Source: Eledone cirrhosa
Taxonomy: Eukaryota; Mollusca; Cephalopoda; Octopoda; Eledonidae
DNA: 64,000 bases
Direction of reading: 5' to 3'
Assembly: GCA_964016885.1 (NCBI GenBank)
Contig: OZ024740.1
Span: 4,764,836-4,828,835, forward strand
Made by a program: the position numbers and the translations under genes. Below, piece by piece: positions 8,801-22,285 of this stretch. Positions within the stretch are counted from its first letter, which is position 1, and every line of letters starts with the position of its first letter. The notes under the pieces were generated by a model. It searched no databases. It was not told where the DNA came from and saw nothing but the letters and a program-made list of their open reading frames with translations.

Positions 8801-11800
8801 ATCTAACACATCTAACACACCTAACACATCTAACACACCTAACACATCTAACACACCTAACACATCTAACACATCTAACACATCTAACACATCTAACACA
8901 TCTAACACATCTAACAGATCTAACACATCTAACACATCTAACACACCTGACACATCTAACACACCTAATACATCTAACACATCTAACACATCTAACACAC
9001 CTAACAGATCTAATACATCTAACACATCTAACAGACCTAATACATCTAACACATCTAACACACCTAATACATCTAACACATCTAACACACCTAACACATC
9101 TCACACACCTAACACATCTAACAGACCTAATACATCTAACACGTGTAACACATCTAACACACGTAACACAACTAACACATCCAACACACCTAACACATCT
9201 AACACATCTAACACATCTAACACATCTAACACACCTAACCCATCTAATACACCTAACACACCTAACACATCTAACACATCTAACGCATCTAACACACCTA
9301 ACACACCTAACACACCTCCACATCTAACACATCTAACACACGTAACACATTAAACACACCTAACACACCTAACACTTCTAACACATCTAACACATCTAAC
9401 ACATCTAACACATCTAACATTTCTAACACATCTAACACATCTAACACACCTAACACACCTAACACATCTAACACACCTAACACATCTAACACATCTAACA
9501 CATCTAACACATCTAACACATCTAACACATCTTACACATCTAACACATCTAACACACCTAATACATCTAACACACCTAATACATCTAACACATCTAACAC
9601 ATCTAACACATCTAACACATCTAACACACCTAATACATCTAACACATCTAACACACCTAACACATCTAACACATCTAACACACCTAACACATCTAACACA
9701 TCTAACACATCTAACACACCTAACAGATCTAACACATCTAACACATCTAACACGCCTAACACATCTAACACATCTAACATACCTAACACATCTAACACAT
9801 CTAACACATCTAACACACCTAACAGATCTAACACATCTAACACATCTAACACACCTAACATATCTAACACATCTAACACACCTAATACATCTAACACATC
9901 TAACACATCTAACACACCTAACAGATCTAACACATCTAACATATCTAACACATCTAACACATCTAACACATCTAACACACCTAACAGATCTAACACATCT
10001 AACAGATCTAATACATCTAACAAATCTAACAGACCTAATACATCTAACACATCTAACACACCTAATAAATCTAACACATCTAACACATCTAACACATATA
10101 ACACATCTAACACACCTAACACATCTAACACATCTAACACACCTAACACATCTAACACATCTTACACATCTAACACATCTAACACACCTAATACATCTAA
10201 CACACCTAATACATCTAACACATCTAACACATCTAACACATCTAACACACCTAATACATCTAACACATCTAACACATCTAACACACCTAATACATCTAAC
10301 ACATCTAACACACCTAACACATCTAACACATCTAACACACCTAACACATCTAACACATCTAACACATCCAACACACCTAACAGATCTAACACATCTAACA
10401 CATCTAACACACCTAACACATCTAACACATCTAACACACATAATACATCTAACACATCTAACACATCTAACACACCTAACAGATCTTAAACATCTAACAC
10501 ATCTAACGCATCTAATACATCTAACACATCTACCACATCTAACACATCTAACACATCTAACACACCTAACACATCTAACACATCTAACACACCTAACACA
10601 TCTAACACACCTAACACATCTAACACACCTAACACATCTAACACATCTAACACATCTAACACATCTAACACATCTAACACATCTAACACACCTGACACAT
10701 CTAACACACCTAATACATCTAACACATCTAACACATCTAACACACCTAACAGATCTAATACATCTAACACATCTAACAGACCTAATACATCTAACACATC
10801 TAACACACCTAATACATCTCACACATCTAACACATCTAACACATCTAACACACCTAACACATCTAACACATCTAACACACCTAACACATCTCACACACCT
10901 AACACATCTAACAGACCTAATACATCTAACACGTGTAACACATCTAACACACGTAACACAACTAACACATCCAACACACCTAACACATCTAACACATCTA
11001 ACACATCTAACACATCTAACACACCTAACCCATCTAATACACCTAACACACCTAACACATCTAACACATCTAACGCATCTAACACACCTAACACACCTAA
11101 CACACCTCCACATCTAACACATCTAACACACGTAACACATTAAACACACCTAACACACCTAACACTTCTAACACATCTAACACATCTAACACACCTAACA
11201 CATCTAACATTTCTAACACATCTAACACATCTAAGACACCTAACACACCTAACACATCTAACACATCTAACACATCTAACACATCTAACACATCTAACAC
11301 ATCTAACACATCTTACACATCTAACACATCTAACACACCTAATACATCTAACACATCTAACACACCTAACACATCTAACACATCTAACACACCTAACACA
11401 TCTAACACATCTAACACATCTAACACACCTAACAGATCTAACACATCTAACACATCTAACACACCTAACACATCTAACACATCTAACATACCTAACACAT
11501 CTAACACATCTAACACATCTAACACGCCTAACAGATCTAACACATCTAACACATCTAACACACCTAACATATCTAACACATCTAACACACCTAATACATC
11601 TAACACATCTAACACATCTAACACACCTAACAGATCTAACACATCTAACATATCTAACACATCTAACACATCTAACACATCTAACACACCTAACAGATAT
11701 AACACATCTAACAGATCTAATACATCTAACAAATCTAACAGACCTAATACATCTAACACATCTAACACACCTAATAAATCTAACACATCTAACACATCTA

Positions 11801-14800
11801 ACACATATAACACATCTAACACACCTAACACATCTAACACATCTAACACACCTAACACATCTAACACATCTTACACATCTAACACATCTAACACACCTAA
11901 CACATCTAACACACCTAACACATCTAACACATCTAACACATCTAACACATCTAACACATCTAACACATCTAACACACCTGACACATCTAACACACCTAAT
12001 ACATCTAACACATCTAACACATCTAACACACCTAAAAGATCTAATACATCTAACACATCTAACAGACCTAATACATCTAACACATCTAACACACCTAATA
12101 CATCTAACACATCTAACACACCTAACACATCTCACACACCTAACACATCTAACAGACCTAATACATCTAACACGTGTAACACATCTAACACACGTAACAC
12201 AACTAACACATCCAACACACCTAACACATCTAACACATCTAACACATCTAACACATCTAACACACCTAACCCATCTAATACACATAACACACCTAACACA
12301 TCTAACACATCTAACGCATCTAACACACCTAACACACCTAACACACCTCCACATCTAACACATCTAACACACGTAACACATTAAACACACCTAACACACC
12401 TAACACTTCTAACACATCTAACACATCTAACACATCTAACACATCTAACATTTCTAACACATCTAACACATCTAACACACCTAACACACCTAACACATCT
12501 AACACACCTAACACATCTAACACATCTAACACATCTAACACATCTAACACATCTAACACATCTTACACATCTAACACATCTAACACACCTAATACATCTA
12601 ACACACCTAATACATCTAACACATCTAACACATCTAACACATCTAACACATCTAACACACCTAATACATCTAACACATCTAACACACCTAACACATCTAA
12701 CACATCTAACACACCTAACACATCTAACACATCTAACACATCTAACACACCTAACAGATCTGACACATCTAACACATCTAACACGCCTAACACATCTAAC
12801 ACATCTAACATACCTAACACATCTAACACATCTAACACATCTAACACACCTAACAGATCTAACACATCTAACACATCTAACACACCTAACATATCTAACA
12901 CATCTAACACACCTAATACATCTAACACATCTAACACATCTAACACACCTAACAGATCTAACACATCTAACATATCTAACACATCTAACACATCTAACAC
13001 ATCTAACACACCTAACAGATCTAACACATCTAACAGATCTAATACATCTAACAAATCTAACAGACCTAATACATCTAACACATCTAACACACCTAATAAA
13101 TCTAACACATCTAACACATCTAACACATATAACACATCTAACACACCTAACACATCTAACACATCTAACACACCTAACACATCTAACACATCTTACACAT
13201 CTAACACATCTAACACACCTAATACATCTAACACACCTAATACATCTAACACATCTAACACATCTAACACATCTAACACACCTAATACATCTAACACATC
13301 TAACACATCTAACACACCTAATACATCTAACACATCTAACACACCTAACACATCTAACACATCTAACACACCTAACACATCTAACACATCTAACACATCC
13401 AACACACCTAACAGATCTAACACATCTAACACATCTAACACACCTAACACATCTAACACATCTAACACACATAATACATCTAACACATCTAACACATCTA
13501 ACACACCTAACAGATCTTAAACATCTAACACATCTAACGCATCTAATACATCTAACACATCTACCACATCTAACACATCTAACACATCTAACACACCTAA
13601 CACATCTAACACATCTAACACACCTAACACATCTAACACACCTAACACATCTAACACACCTAACACATCTAACACATCTAACACATCTAACACATCTAAC
13701 ACATCTAACACATCTAACACACCTGACACATCTAACACACCTAATACATCTAACACATCTAACACATCTAACACACCTAACAGATCTAATACATCTAACA
13801 CATCTAACAGACCTAATACATCTAACACATCTAACACACCTAATACATCTCACACATCTAACACATCTAACACATCTAACACACCTAACACATCTAACAC
13901 ATCTAACACACCTAACACATCTCACACACCTAACACATCTAACAGACCTAATACATCTAACACGTGTAACACATCTAACACACGTAACACAACTAACACA
14001 TCCAACACACCTAACACATCTAACACATCTAACACATCTAACACATCTAACACACCTAACCCATCTAATACACCTAACACACCTAACACATCTAACACAT
14101 CTAACGCATCTAACACACCTAACACACCTAACACACCTCCACATCTAACACATCTAACACACGTAACACATTAAACACACCTAACACACCTAACACTTCT
14201 AACACATCTAACACATCTAACACACCTAACACATCTAACATTTCTAACACATCTAACACATCTAACACACCTAACACACCTAACACATCTAACACATCTA
14301 ACACATCTAACACATCTAACACATCTAACACATCTAACACATCTTACACATCTAACACATCTAACACACCTAATACATCTAACACACCTAATACATCTAA
14401 CACATCTAACACATCTAACACATCTAACACATCTAACACACCTAATACATCTAACACATCTAACACACCTAACACATCTAACACATCTAAGACACCTAAC
14501 ACATCTAACACATCTAACACATCTAACACACCTAACAGATCTAACACATCTAACACATCTAACACACCTAACACATCTAACACATCTAACATACCTAACA
14601 CATCTAACACATCTAACACATCTAACACGCCTAACAGATCTAACACATCTAACACATCTAACACACCTAACATATCTAACACATCTAACACACCTAATAC
14701 ATCTAACACATCTAACACATCTAACACACCTAACAGATCTAACACATCTAACATATCTAACACATCTAACACATCTAACACATCTAACACACCTAACAGA

Positions 14801-17800
14801 TCTAACACATCTAACAGATCTAATACATCTAACAAATCTAACAGACCTAATACATCTAACACATCTAACACACCTAATAAATCTAAGACATCTAACACAT
14901 CTAACACATATAACACATCTAACACACCTAACACATCTAACACATCTAACACACCTAACACATCTAACACATCTTACACATCTAACACATCTAACACACC
15001 TAATACATCTAACACACCTAATACATCTAACACATCTAACACATCTAACACATCTAACACACCTAATACATCTAACACATCTAACACATCTAACACACCT
15101 AATACATCTAACACATCTAACACACCTAACACATCTAACACATCTAACACACCTAACACATCTAACACATCTAACACATCCAACACACCTAACAGATCTA
15201 ACACATCTAACACATCTAACACACCTAACACATCTAACACATCTAACACACCTAATACATCTAACACATCTAACACATCTAACACACCTAACAGATCTTA
15301 AACATCTAACACATCTAACGCATCTAACACATCTAACACACCTAACAGATCTAATACATCTAACACATCTAACACATCTAACACATCTAACACATCTAAC
15401 ACATCTAACACACCTAATACATCTAACACATCTAACACACCTAACACATGTAACACATCTAACACACCTAACACATCTAACACATCTAACACATCCAACA
15501 CACCTAACAGATCTAACACATCTAACACATCTAACACACCTAACACATCTAACACATCTAACAAACCTAATACATCTAACACATCTAACACATCTAACAC
15601 ACCTAACACACCTAACACATCTAACACATCTAACACATCTAACGCATCTAACACATCTAACACACCTAACAGATCTAATACATCTAACACATCTAACACA
15701 TCTAACACATCTAACAAACCTAATACATCTAACACATCTAACACATCTAACACATCTAACACATCTAACACACCTAACACATCTAACACATCTAACACAC
15801 CTAACACATCTAACACACCTAACACATCTAACACACCTAACACATCTAACACATCTAACACATCTAACACATCTAACACATCTAACACATCTAACACACC
15901 TGACACATCTAACACACCTAACACATCTAACACATCTAACACACCTAACACATCTAACACATCTAACACATCTAACACACCTAACAGATCTAACACATCT
16001 AACACATCTAACACACCTAACAGATCTAACACATCTAACACATCTAACACACCTAACATATCTAACACATCTAACACACCTAATACATCTAACACATCTA
16101 ACACATCTAACACACCTAACAGATCTAACACATCTAACATATCTAACACATCTAACACATCTAACACACCTATCAGATCTAATACATCTAACACATCTAA
16201 CACATCTAACACATCTAACACATCTAACACACCTAACACATCTAACACATCTTACACATCTAACACATCTAACACACCTAATACATCTAACACACCTAAT
16301 ACATCTAACCCATCTAATACATCTAACACATCTAACACACCTAATACATCTAACACATCTAACACATCTAACACATATAACACATCTAACACACCTAACA
16401 CATCTAACACATCTAACACACCTAACACATCTAACACATCTTACACATCTAACACATCTAACACACCTAATACATCTAACACACCTAATACATCTAACCC
16501 ATCTAACACATCTAACACATCTAACACACCTAATACATCTAACACATCTAACACAGCTAACACACCTAATACATCTAACACATCTAACACACCTAACACA
16601 TCTAACACATCTAACACACCTAACACATCTAACACATCTAACACATCCAACACACCTAACAGATCTAACATATCTAACACATCTAACACACCTAACACAT
16701 CTAACACATCTAACACACCTAATACATCTAACACATCTAACACATCTAACACACCTAACAGATCTAACACATCTAACACATCTAACGCATCTAACACATC
16801 TAACACACCTAACAGATCTAATACATCTAACACATCTAACACATCTAACACATCTAACACACCTAACAGATCTAACACATCTAACACATCTAACACACCA
16901 AATACATCTAACACATCTAACACACCTAACACATCTAACACATCTAACACATCTAACACACCTAATACATCTAACACATCTAACACATCTAACACACCTA
17001 ATACATCTAACACATCTAACACACCTAACACATCTAACACATCTAACACACCTAACACATCTAACACATCTAACACATCCAACACACCTAAAAGATCTAA
17101 CACATCTAACACATCTAACACACCTAACACATCTAACACATCTAACACACCTAATACATCTAACACATCTAACACATCTAACGCATCTAACACATCTAAC
17201 ACACCTAACAGATCTAATACATCTAACACATCTAACACATCTAACACATCTAACACACCTAACAGATCTAACACATCTAACACATCTAACACATCTAACA
17301 CATCTAACACACCTAACAGATCTAATACATCTAACACATCTAACACATCTAACACATCTAACACATCTAACAGATCTAATACATCTAACACATCTAACAG
17401 ACCTAATACATCTAACACATCTAACACACCTAATACATCTAACACATCTAACACATCTAACACATCTAACACACCTAATACATCTAACACATCTAACACA
17501 TCTAACACATCTAACACATCTAATACACCTAACACATCTAACACATCTAACACACCTAACACATCTAACACACCTAACACATCTAACACACCTAACACAT
17601 CTAACACATCTAACACATCTAACACATCTAACACATCTAACACATCTAACACACCTGACACATCTAACACACCTAACACATCTAACACACCTAACACATC
17701 TAACACACCTAACACATCTAACACATCTAACACATCTAACACATCTAACACATCTAACACATCTAACACACCTGACACATCTAACAACCTGACACATCTC

Positions 17801-19052
17801 ACACAACTAACACATCTAACACATCTAACACATCTAACACACCTAACACATCTAACACACCTAACACATCTAACACACCTAACACATCTAACACATCTAA
17901 CACATCTAACACATCTAACACATCTAACACATCTAACACATCTAACACACCTGACACATCTAACACATCTAACACACCTAATACATCTAACACATCTAAC
18001 ACATCTAACACACCTAACAGATCTAATACATCTAACACATCTAACAGACCTAATACATCTAACACATCTAACACACCTAATACATCTAACACATCTAACA
18101 CATCTAACACATCTAACACATCTAACACACCTAACACATCTAACACACCTAACACATCTAGCAGACCTAATACATCTAACACATCTAACACATCTAACAC
18201 ATCTAACACATCTAACACATCTAACTCATCTAACACACCTAACACATCTAACACACCTAACACATCTAACACACCTAACACATGTAACACATCTAACACA
18301 TCTAACACATCTAACACATCTAACACACCTAACACATCTAACAGACCTAATACATCTAACACATCTAACACATCTAACACATCTAACACATCTAACACAT
18401 CTAACACACCTTACACATCTAACACACCTAACACATCTAACACATCTAACACATCTAACACATCTAACACATCTAACACATCTAACACACCTAACACATC
18501 TAACACACCTAACACATCTAACACATCTAACACATCTAACACATCTAACACATCTAACACACCTAACACATCTAACACATCTAACACATCTAACACATCT
18601 AACACATCTAACACATCTAACACATCTAACACACCTAACACATCTAACACATCTAACACACCTAACACATCTAACACACCTAACACATCTAACACATCTA
18701 ACACATCTAACACATCTAACACATCTAACACATCTAACACATCTAACACATCTAACACATCTAACACATCTAACACATCTAACACACCTAACACATCTAA
18801 CACACCTAACATATCTAACACACCTAACACATCTAACAGACCTAATACATCTAACACATCTAACACATCTAACACATCTAACACATCTAACACATCTAAC
18901 ACATCTAACACACCTAACACATCTAACACACCTAACACATCTAACAGACCTAATACATCTAACACATCTAACACATCTAACACACCTAATACATCTAACA
19001 CATCTAACACATCTAACACATCTAACACAACTAACACATCTAACACACCTAA
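5822..19052. repeat. Satellite 1: 9-bp unit, 13.2 kb
   Basis: An uninterrupted array of roughly 1,470 nine-base units, mostly CTAACACAT and CTAACACAC, with variants CTAACATAT, CTAACAGAT, CTAACAGAC and CTAATACAT. Two of the three minus-strand frames lack stops because the unit is three codons long, giving spurious Val-Arg-Cys and Leu-Asp-Val polymers up to about 1,200 codons. The only interruptions are slips such as CACATTAAACAC and CCTCCACAT, which mark higher-order copies. Smaller periods are also visible: 117 bp near 5991-6116, 54 bp near 6360-6480 and 27 bp near 6945-7010. The minus strand reads TTAGGTGTG or TTAGATGTG, which partly resembles a telomeric repeat. Such arrays are usually heterochromatic. 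Confidence 0.98.
9315..15300. repeat. Higher-order repeats inside satellite 1
   Basis: The rare landmark CCTCCACAT followed by CACGTAACACATTAAACAC occurs at 9315, 11105, 12346 and 14136. The spacings are 1790, 1241 and 1790 bp, so the block from 9315 is repeated with a 3031-bp super-period. The 1241-bp copy differs from the 1790-bp copies by 549 bp, exactly 61 nine-base units, as expected for unequal exchange in register. A fourth copy starts at 14136 and follows the long form to about 15300 before the array becomes less ordered. Scattered substitutions distinguish copies, for example a CTGACACAT unit near 12760 where the matching unit near 9730 reads CTAACACAT. Confidence 0.88.
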
Positions 19053-19240
19053 CTACAGGTGTCTTACTTAACTAACTGCTACAACTACTACAACTACAAC
19101 TACAATAAGTACAACAACAACAACTACAACAACTACAACAACAACAGCATCAATAACTACAGCTACAACAACAGCAACAACTGTGTATTTTATTGATATG
19201 GTCATCTTCCTAGTGTTGGCGATTGACACAATAAATGCAC
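19053..19240. repeat. Right flank of satellite 1, (CTACAA)-rich
   Basis: Low-complexity ACAACTACAA-type sequence follows the satellite, passing into unique sequence near 19180. No gene. Confidence 0.75.
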
Positions 19241-19310
19241 TCAGTTCACTCTGTAAAGTTGTTGCTAATAGGAAGTGCATCCCGCCATAGAAGACATTAG
19301 AAAATATGTG
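19241..19310 (+). mobile_element. SINE-like fragment
   Basis: Contains CTGTAAAGTTGTTGCTAATAGGAAGTGCATCCCGCC (19251-19286 in outline), which matches the 5' block of the SINE type at 2480-2660 with several substitutions. It is short and degenerate. The remainder to 19500 holds (CAA)-rich sequence and nothing else that I recognise. Confidence 0.5.
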
Positions 19311-19669
19311 AAGGAGATAACCTCCCTAGTGTTGGTGTCATGAAGGTTGATCTCAGCAGCTTTTCATCTCAGAACACAGAAATCTGGATGAAATACCTCT
19401 GGGGTACAATACTTTCTCCTATACTCTACAGAACAACTCTGTCAATTCATCTACAACAACTACAATTACAACAACAATATCTACAACAACAACAACAATA
19501 TAGCTTCAGCTTCTAAATGTTTGTACGCTCACTTAGATGTAGCAGTAAAATTGTGGTTGAATCACATCATATTGAGATGATGGACCTATAATATAGTCAC
19601 ACTGGATGGTCACAGAATGATTGTGATCAGAGATCCTCTGGATCAGAGTTGACCTAGGGCTAAACAACA

Positions 19670-19850
19670 TACACATCCACACACATACATATACACATAT
19701 ATATACACATAGATATGCGTACATGCACATCCACACACATACATATACACATGCGCACACTTGCATCCACACACATACATATACACGCACACATACACAC
19801 ACATACAGACATATACACGTATACACACACACATATACACATTTGGACAT
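19670..19850. repeat. ACACATACATA low-complexity tract
   Basis: Imperfect CACATACATATACACA repeats. Open frames across it are Tyr/Cys/Val or His/Thr runs and are not genes. Confidence 0.9.
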
Positions 19851-19979
19851 TAAAGAGAAATTCATTTGTCTTAAATGAAATAAATTTTCTCAAGAGAACG
19901 AGAATTAATCAAAATAAAACAGTGATAAATATTTATTACATCACATTAAAGACAGAATAGGATGTTAAATATATACACT

Positions 19980-19987
<8 letters not shown>

Positions 19988-20027
<40 letters not shown>
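19988..20027. repeat. (TA)n microsatellite
   Basis: About 40 bp of TA. The 300 bases to the assembly gap (20028-20329) are AT-rich and contain no recognisable feature. Confidence 0.95.
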
Positions 20028-20029
<2 letters not shown>

Positions 20030-20329
20030 CAAGGTTTAGCAAATAATGAAAAAGTTTCAAAATAAATTTTAAAAAATTGACTTTACCTACTATAGTTACC
20101 TTTACCGAATCGGTTTCGAATCTCAAAAATAAACGGAGACAATACGGCCTTCGTTGCAAAGAAAGATTCTCGTCAGAAGGTTCTTTTCATTAGAAGAATA
20201 TAAAATTCTTGAACTTAAATTACGAACTAGCGCTATCCAAAACTGTTCCCGAGATGAGAGTAAATGAAGTGGAATCAATTTTTTCAAGGGCCGAAGTAAA
20301 GATAGAGGCAGAGGGAGGTAGGTGAAACG

Positions 20330-20529
20330 NNNNNNNNNNNNNNNNNNNNNNNNNNNNNNNNNNNNNNNNNNNNNNNNNNNNNNNNNNNNNNNNNNNNNNN
20401 NNNNNNNNNNNNNNNNNNNNNNNNNNNNNNNNNNNNNNNNNNNNNNNNNNNNNNNNNNNNNNNNNNNNNNNNNNNNNNNNNNNNNNNNNNNNNNNNNNNN
20501 NNNNNNNNNNNNNNNNNNNNNNNNNNNNN
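20330..20529. other. Assembly gap of exactly 200 N
   Basis: Exactly 200 consecutive N. A round number implies a fixed-size scaffolding gap of unknown true length, so sequence may be missing or misordered here. On its right side TA and ATACACATACATA low-complexity sequence begins at once, a plausible cause of the break. Frames that cross it are meaningless. Confidence 0.99.
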
Positions 20530-20736
<207 letters not shown>

Positions 20737-20739
20737 AGT

Positions 20740-21282
20740 ATATGTTGGTTGTATACCTTCGGACGGAGGAGTGCTCTCAAAACTGACCAATGGGAACTTC
20801 GACATTTTTTTGTTATTTTGTTCCTTTACCATCTTATTCCCTCTACCACTTTATCAATTTGTTTGAGCTAACTCCAACAATAACAACACTAATAACACAA
20901 GAGTTGAGGTCAGATGTACCTAACAATAACAAGAACAACAACTACAGATTGGCTTGCCTCAGAACGAATTTCTATAGACTTTTGAATGAGGAATATTCTA
21001 ACAACTGACAAATGAGAGGAGAAGAGGCCCTTTGACACTGAAATTCGTTTGTTTGAATTCATATGATTCCTGTTCCTCAGTGAAATAACAACCTAACCAG
21101 GAACTGGGCATATCAGAGTATTGACAAGGTTATACACCTCAACAACATATGTACTTGTCTATACGACACTAATTCGGACTGCCTGAAGAGGTCACAGCCA
21201 AAGATTGCTGTCACCGAAATATATATAGCAGTAATAAATGAAGCTAAATTTTAAACATTTGACTTATTTATTTTATTTTATT
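20740..21282 (+). mobile_element. Hammerhead-bearing element of unknown extent
   Basis: Sequence between two (TA)n tracts (ending 20734 and starting 21283) that contains the hammerhead at 21178-21232 near its right end. I see no open frame with a recognisable product and no second copy in the window. It may be a monomeric retrozyme, a solo terminal repeat of a Penelope-like element, or part of the neighbouring element. The boundaries are set only by the flanking TA tracts. Confidence 0.4.
21178..21232 (+). ncRNA. Hammerhead ribozyme, type I, third context
   Basis: Stem I is ACTGC (21178-21182) with GCAGT (21228-21232), 5 of 5. The core box is CTGAAGA (21183-21189); A at the seventh core position is permitted. 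Stem II is GGTCACAGC (21190-21198) with GCTGTCACC (21207-21215), 8 of 9 pairs with one C-C mismatch and an 8-base loop. GAA is at 21216-21218. Stem III is formed by ATATATAT (21219-21226), about two pairs with a four-base loop. A21227 precedes the predicted cleavage. The short stem III again matches Penelope-type hammerheads. It lies on the plus strand, about 70 bp before the left arm of the Penelope-like element, whose own coding sense is minus. A polyadenylation-like AATAAA follows at 21233. Confidence 0.77.
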
Positions 21283-21302
21283 TTATATATATATATATAT
21301 AT
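21283..21302. repeat. Short (TA)n tract
   Basis: About 20 bp of TA between the third hammerhead element and the left arm of the Penelope-like element. Confidence 0.88.
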
Positions 21303-21303
21303 G

Positions 21304-21467
21304 ATTCAAGAAAGAAGAGTGACATGGTTTGCTATACAATAAGGGATTTATTCACATTGCTGACAATTGTTTCTTTGATCTGGTTGGTCTAGAGTTCGCT
21401 GCTCGCCTGATTATGCGTCAATCGATCTCCAATACTTTGTTTATAACCAGTCGTTTTCATCAGAGCA
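21304..21467 (+). repeat. Left inverted terminal arm of Penelope-like element
   Basis: This 164-bp segment is the reverse complement of 23322-23486, with about a dozen substitutions. It begins ATTCAAGAAAGAAGAG and ends TTTTCATCAGAGCA. Penelope-like elements often carry terminal repeats of this size in inverted instead of direct orientation. Here the arm copies the sequence just upstream of the truncated coding region. Confidence 0.85.
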
Positions 21468-22285
21468 CGCGAAAGTGAAGAAGATACACAAGGCATGGCT
21501 TTTATAGAGGAGTGGTATTAAACCAGAACAATAATATCAATAATAAAATAACTAGATACTGAATAGTTAAAATAATAACATCAATATAAGTAAGAAATAG
21601 AGTATAATGATGAATCTAGCATATTAAACGAACTGGTATGATACAGATGTATGAAATTGACATGTGAAAACTGCTATAGGGTACATTAGATGTTGTGTTA
21701 AGGTGGTGAAGAGATAACAGATAAAATGTACTTGGAGTCAGGATTTATGAGGTATATGTGTTTGTTGTAGGTTTGTAGTCACGCTGGCAATAAACCGGAG
21801 ATTTTCACAACATCAATAACAAATAGTGTATACATAAGACAATAATAACAACAATAATAGAGACAATAAAAGTAATAAAATAGTAAAATATGCATGGTAG
21901 ATAGAGAGAACATGATGAATAATATTAGGGATATATTGAGATGATCATAATAATAATAAGAGTAAAATAAGATTTCAAGGAGTGTAGGAGTAATAAGATA
22001 ATGTACTTAGAATTAAGTTCATCTGTTAGAGATCATGAGTGCTAATGTGAGATATGTAGATATAATTGTTTGGTCTGAAGGGGTAAACAACAGCAAAGAT
22101 GGGATTGATTTATGGGCTGATAAAATAGTTGTAGACATTACTGCCCCATTCTAGTGGTATAGATGTAGGGAGGCTAGAAGGTGTTTATAGAAGATTATGG
22201 TTCTGTAGTGGGCTGTGTGAGAATGTGGATTTCATATGTTAAATGCTAAGTGATTTTACCTTAATATAGGGGATGCTGGTTCGAA
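21468..22285 (-). mobile_element. Non-coding 3' part of Penelope-like element
   Basis: About 820 bp between the left arm and the end of the coding remnant. On the plus strand it is AT-rich with AATAATAAC-type stretches. No frame of note. Its membership of the element is inferred from its position between the two inverted arms. Confidence 0.55.

Noticed and set aside
14171..17806. Very long minus-strand open frames in satellite 1 (up to about 1,200 codons of Val-Arg-Cys or Leu-Asp-Val)
   Set aside because: They arise because the 9-bp unit is three codons without a stop in two frames. Two frames are open at once over the same DNA, and there is no non-repeat domain or start context.
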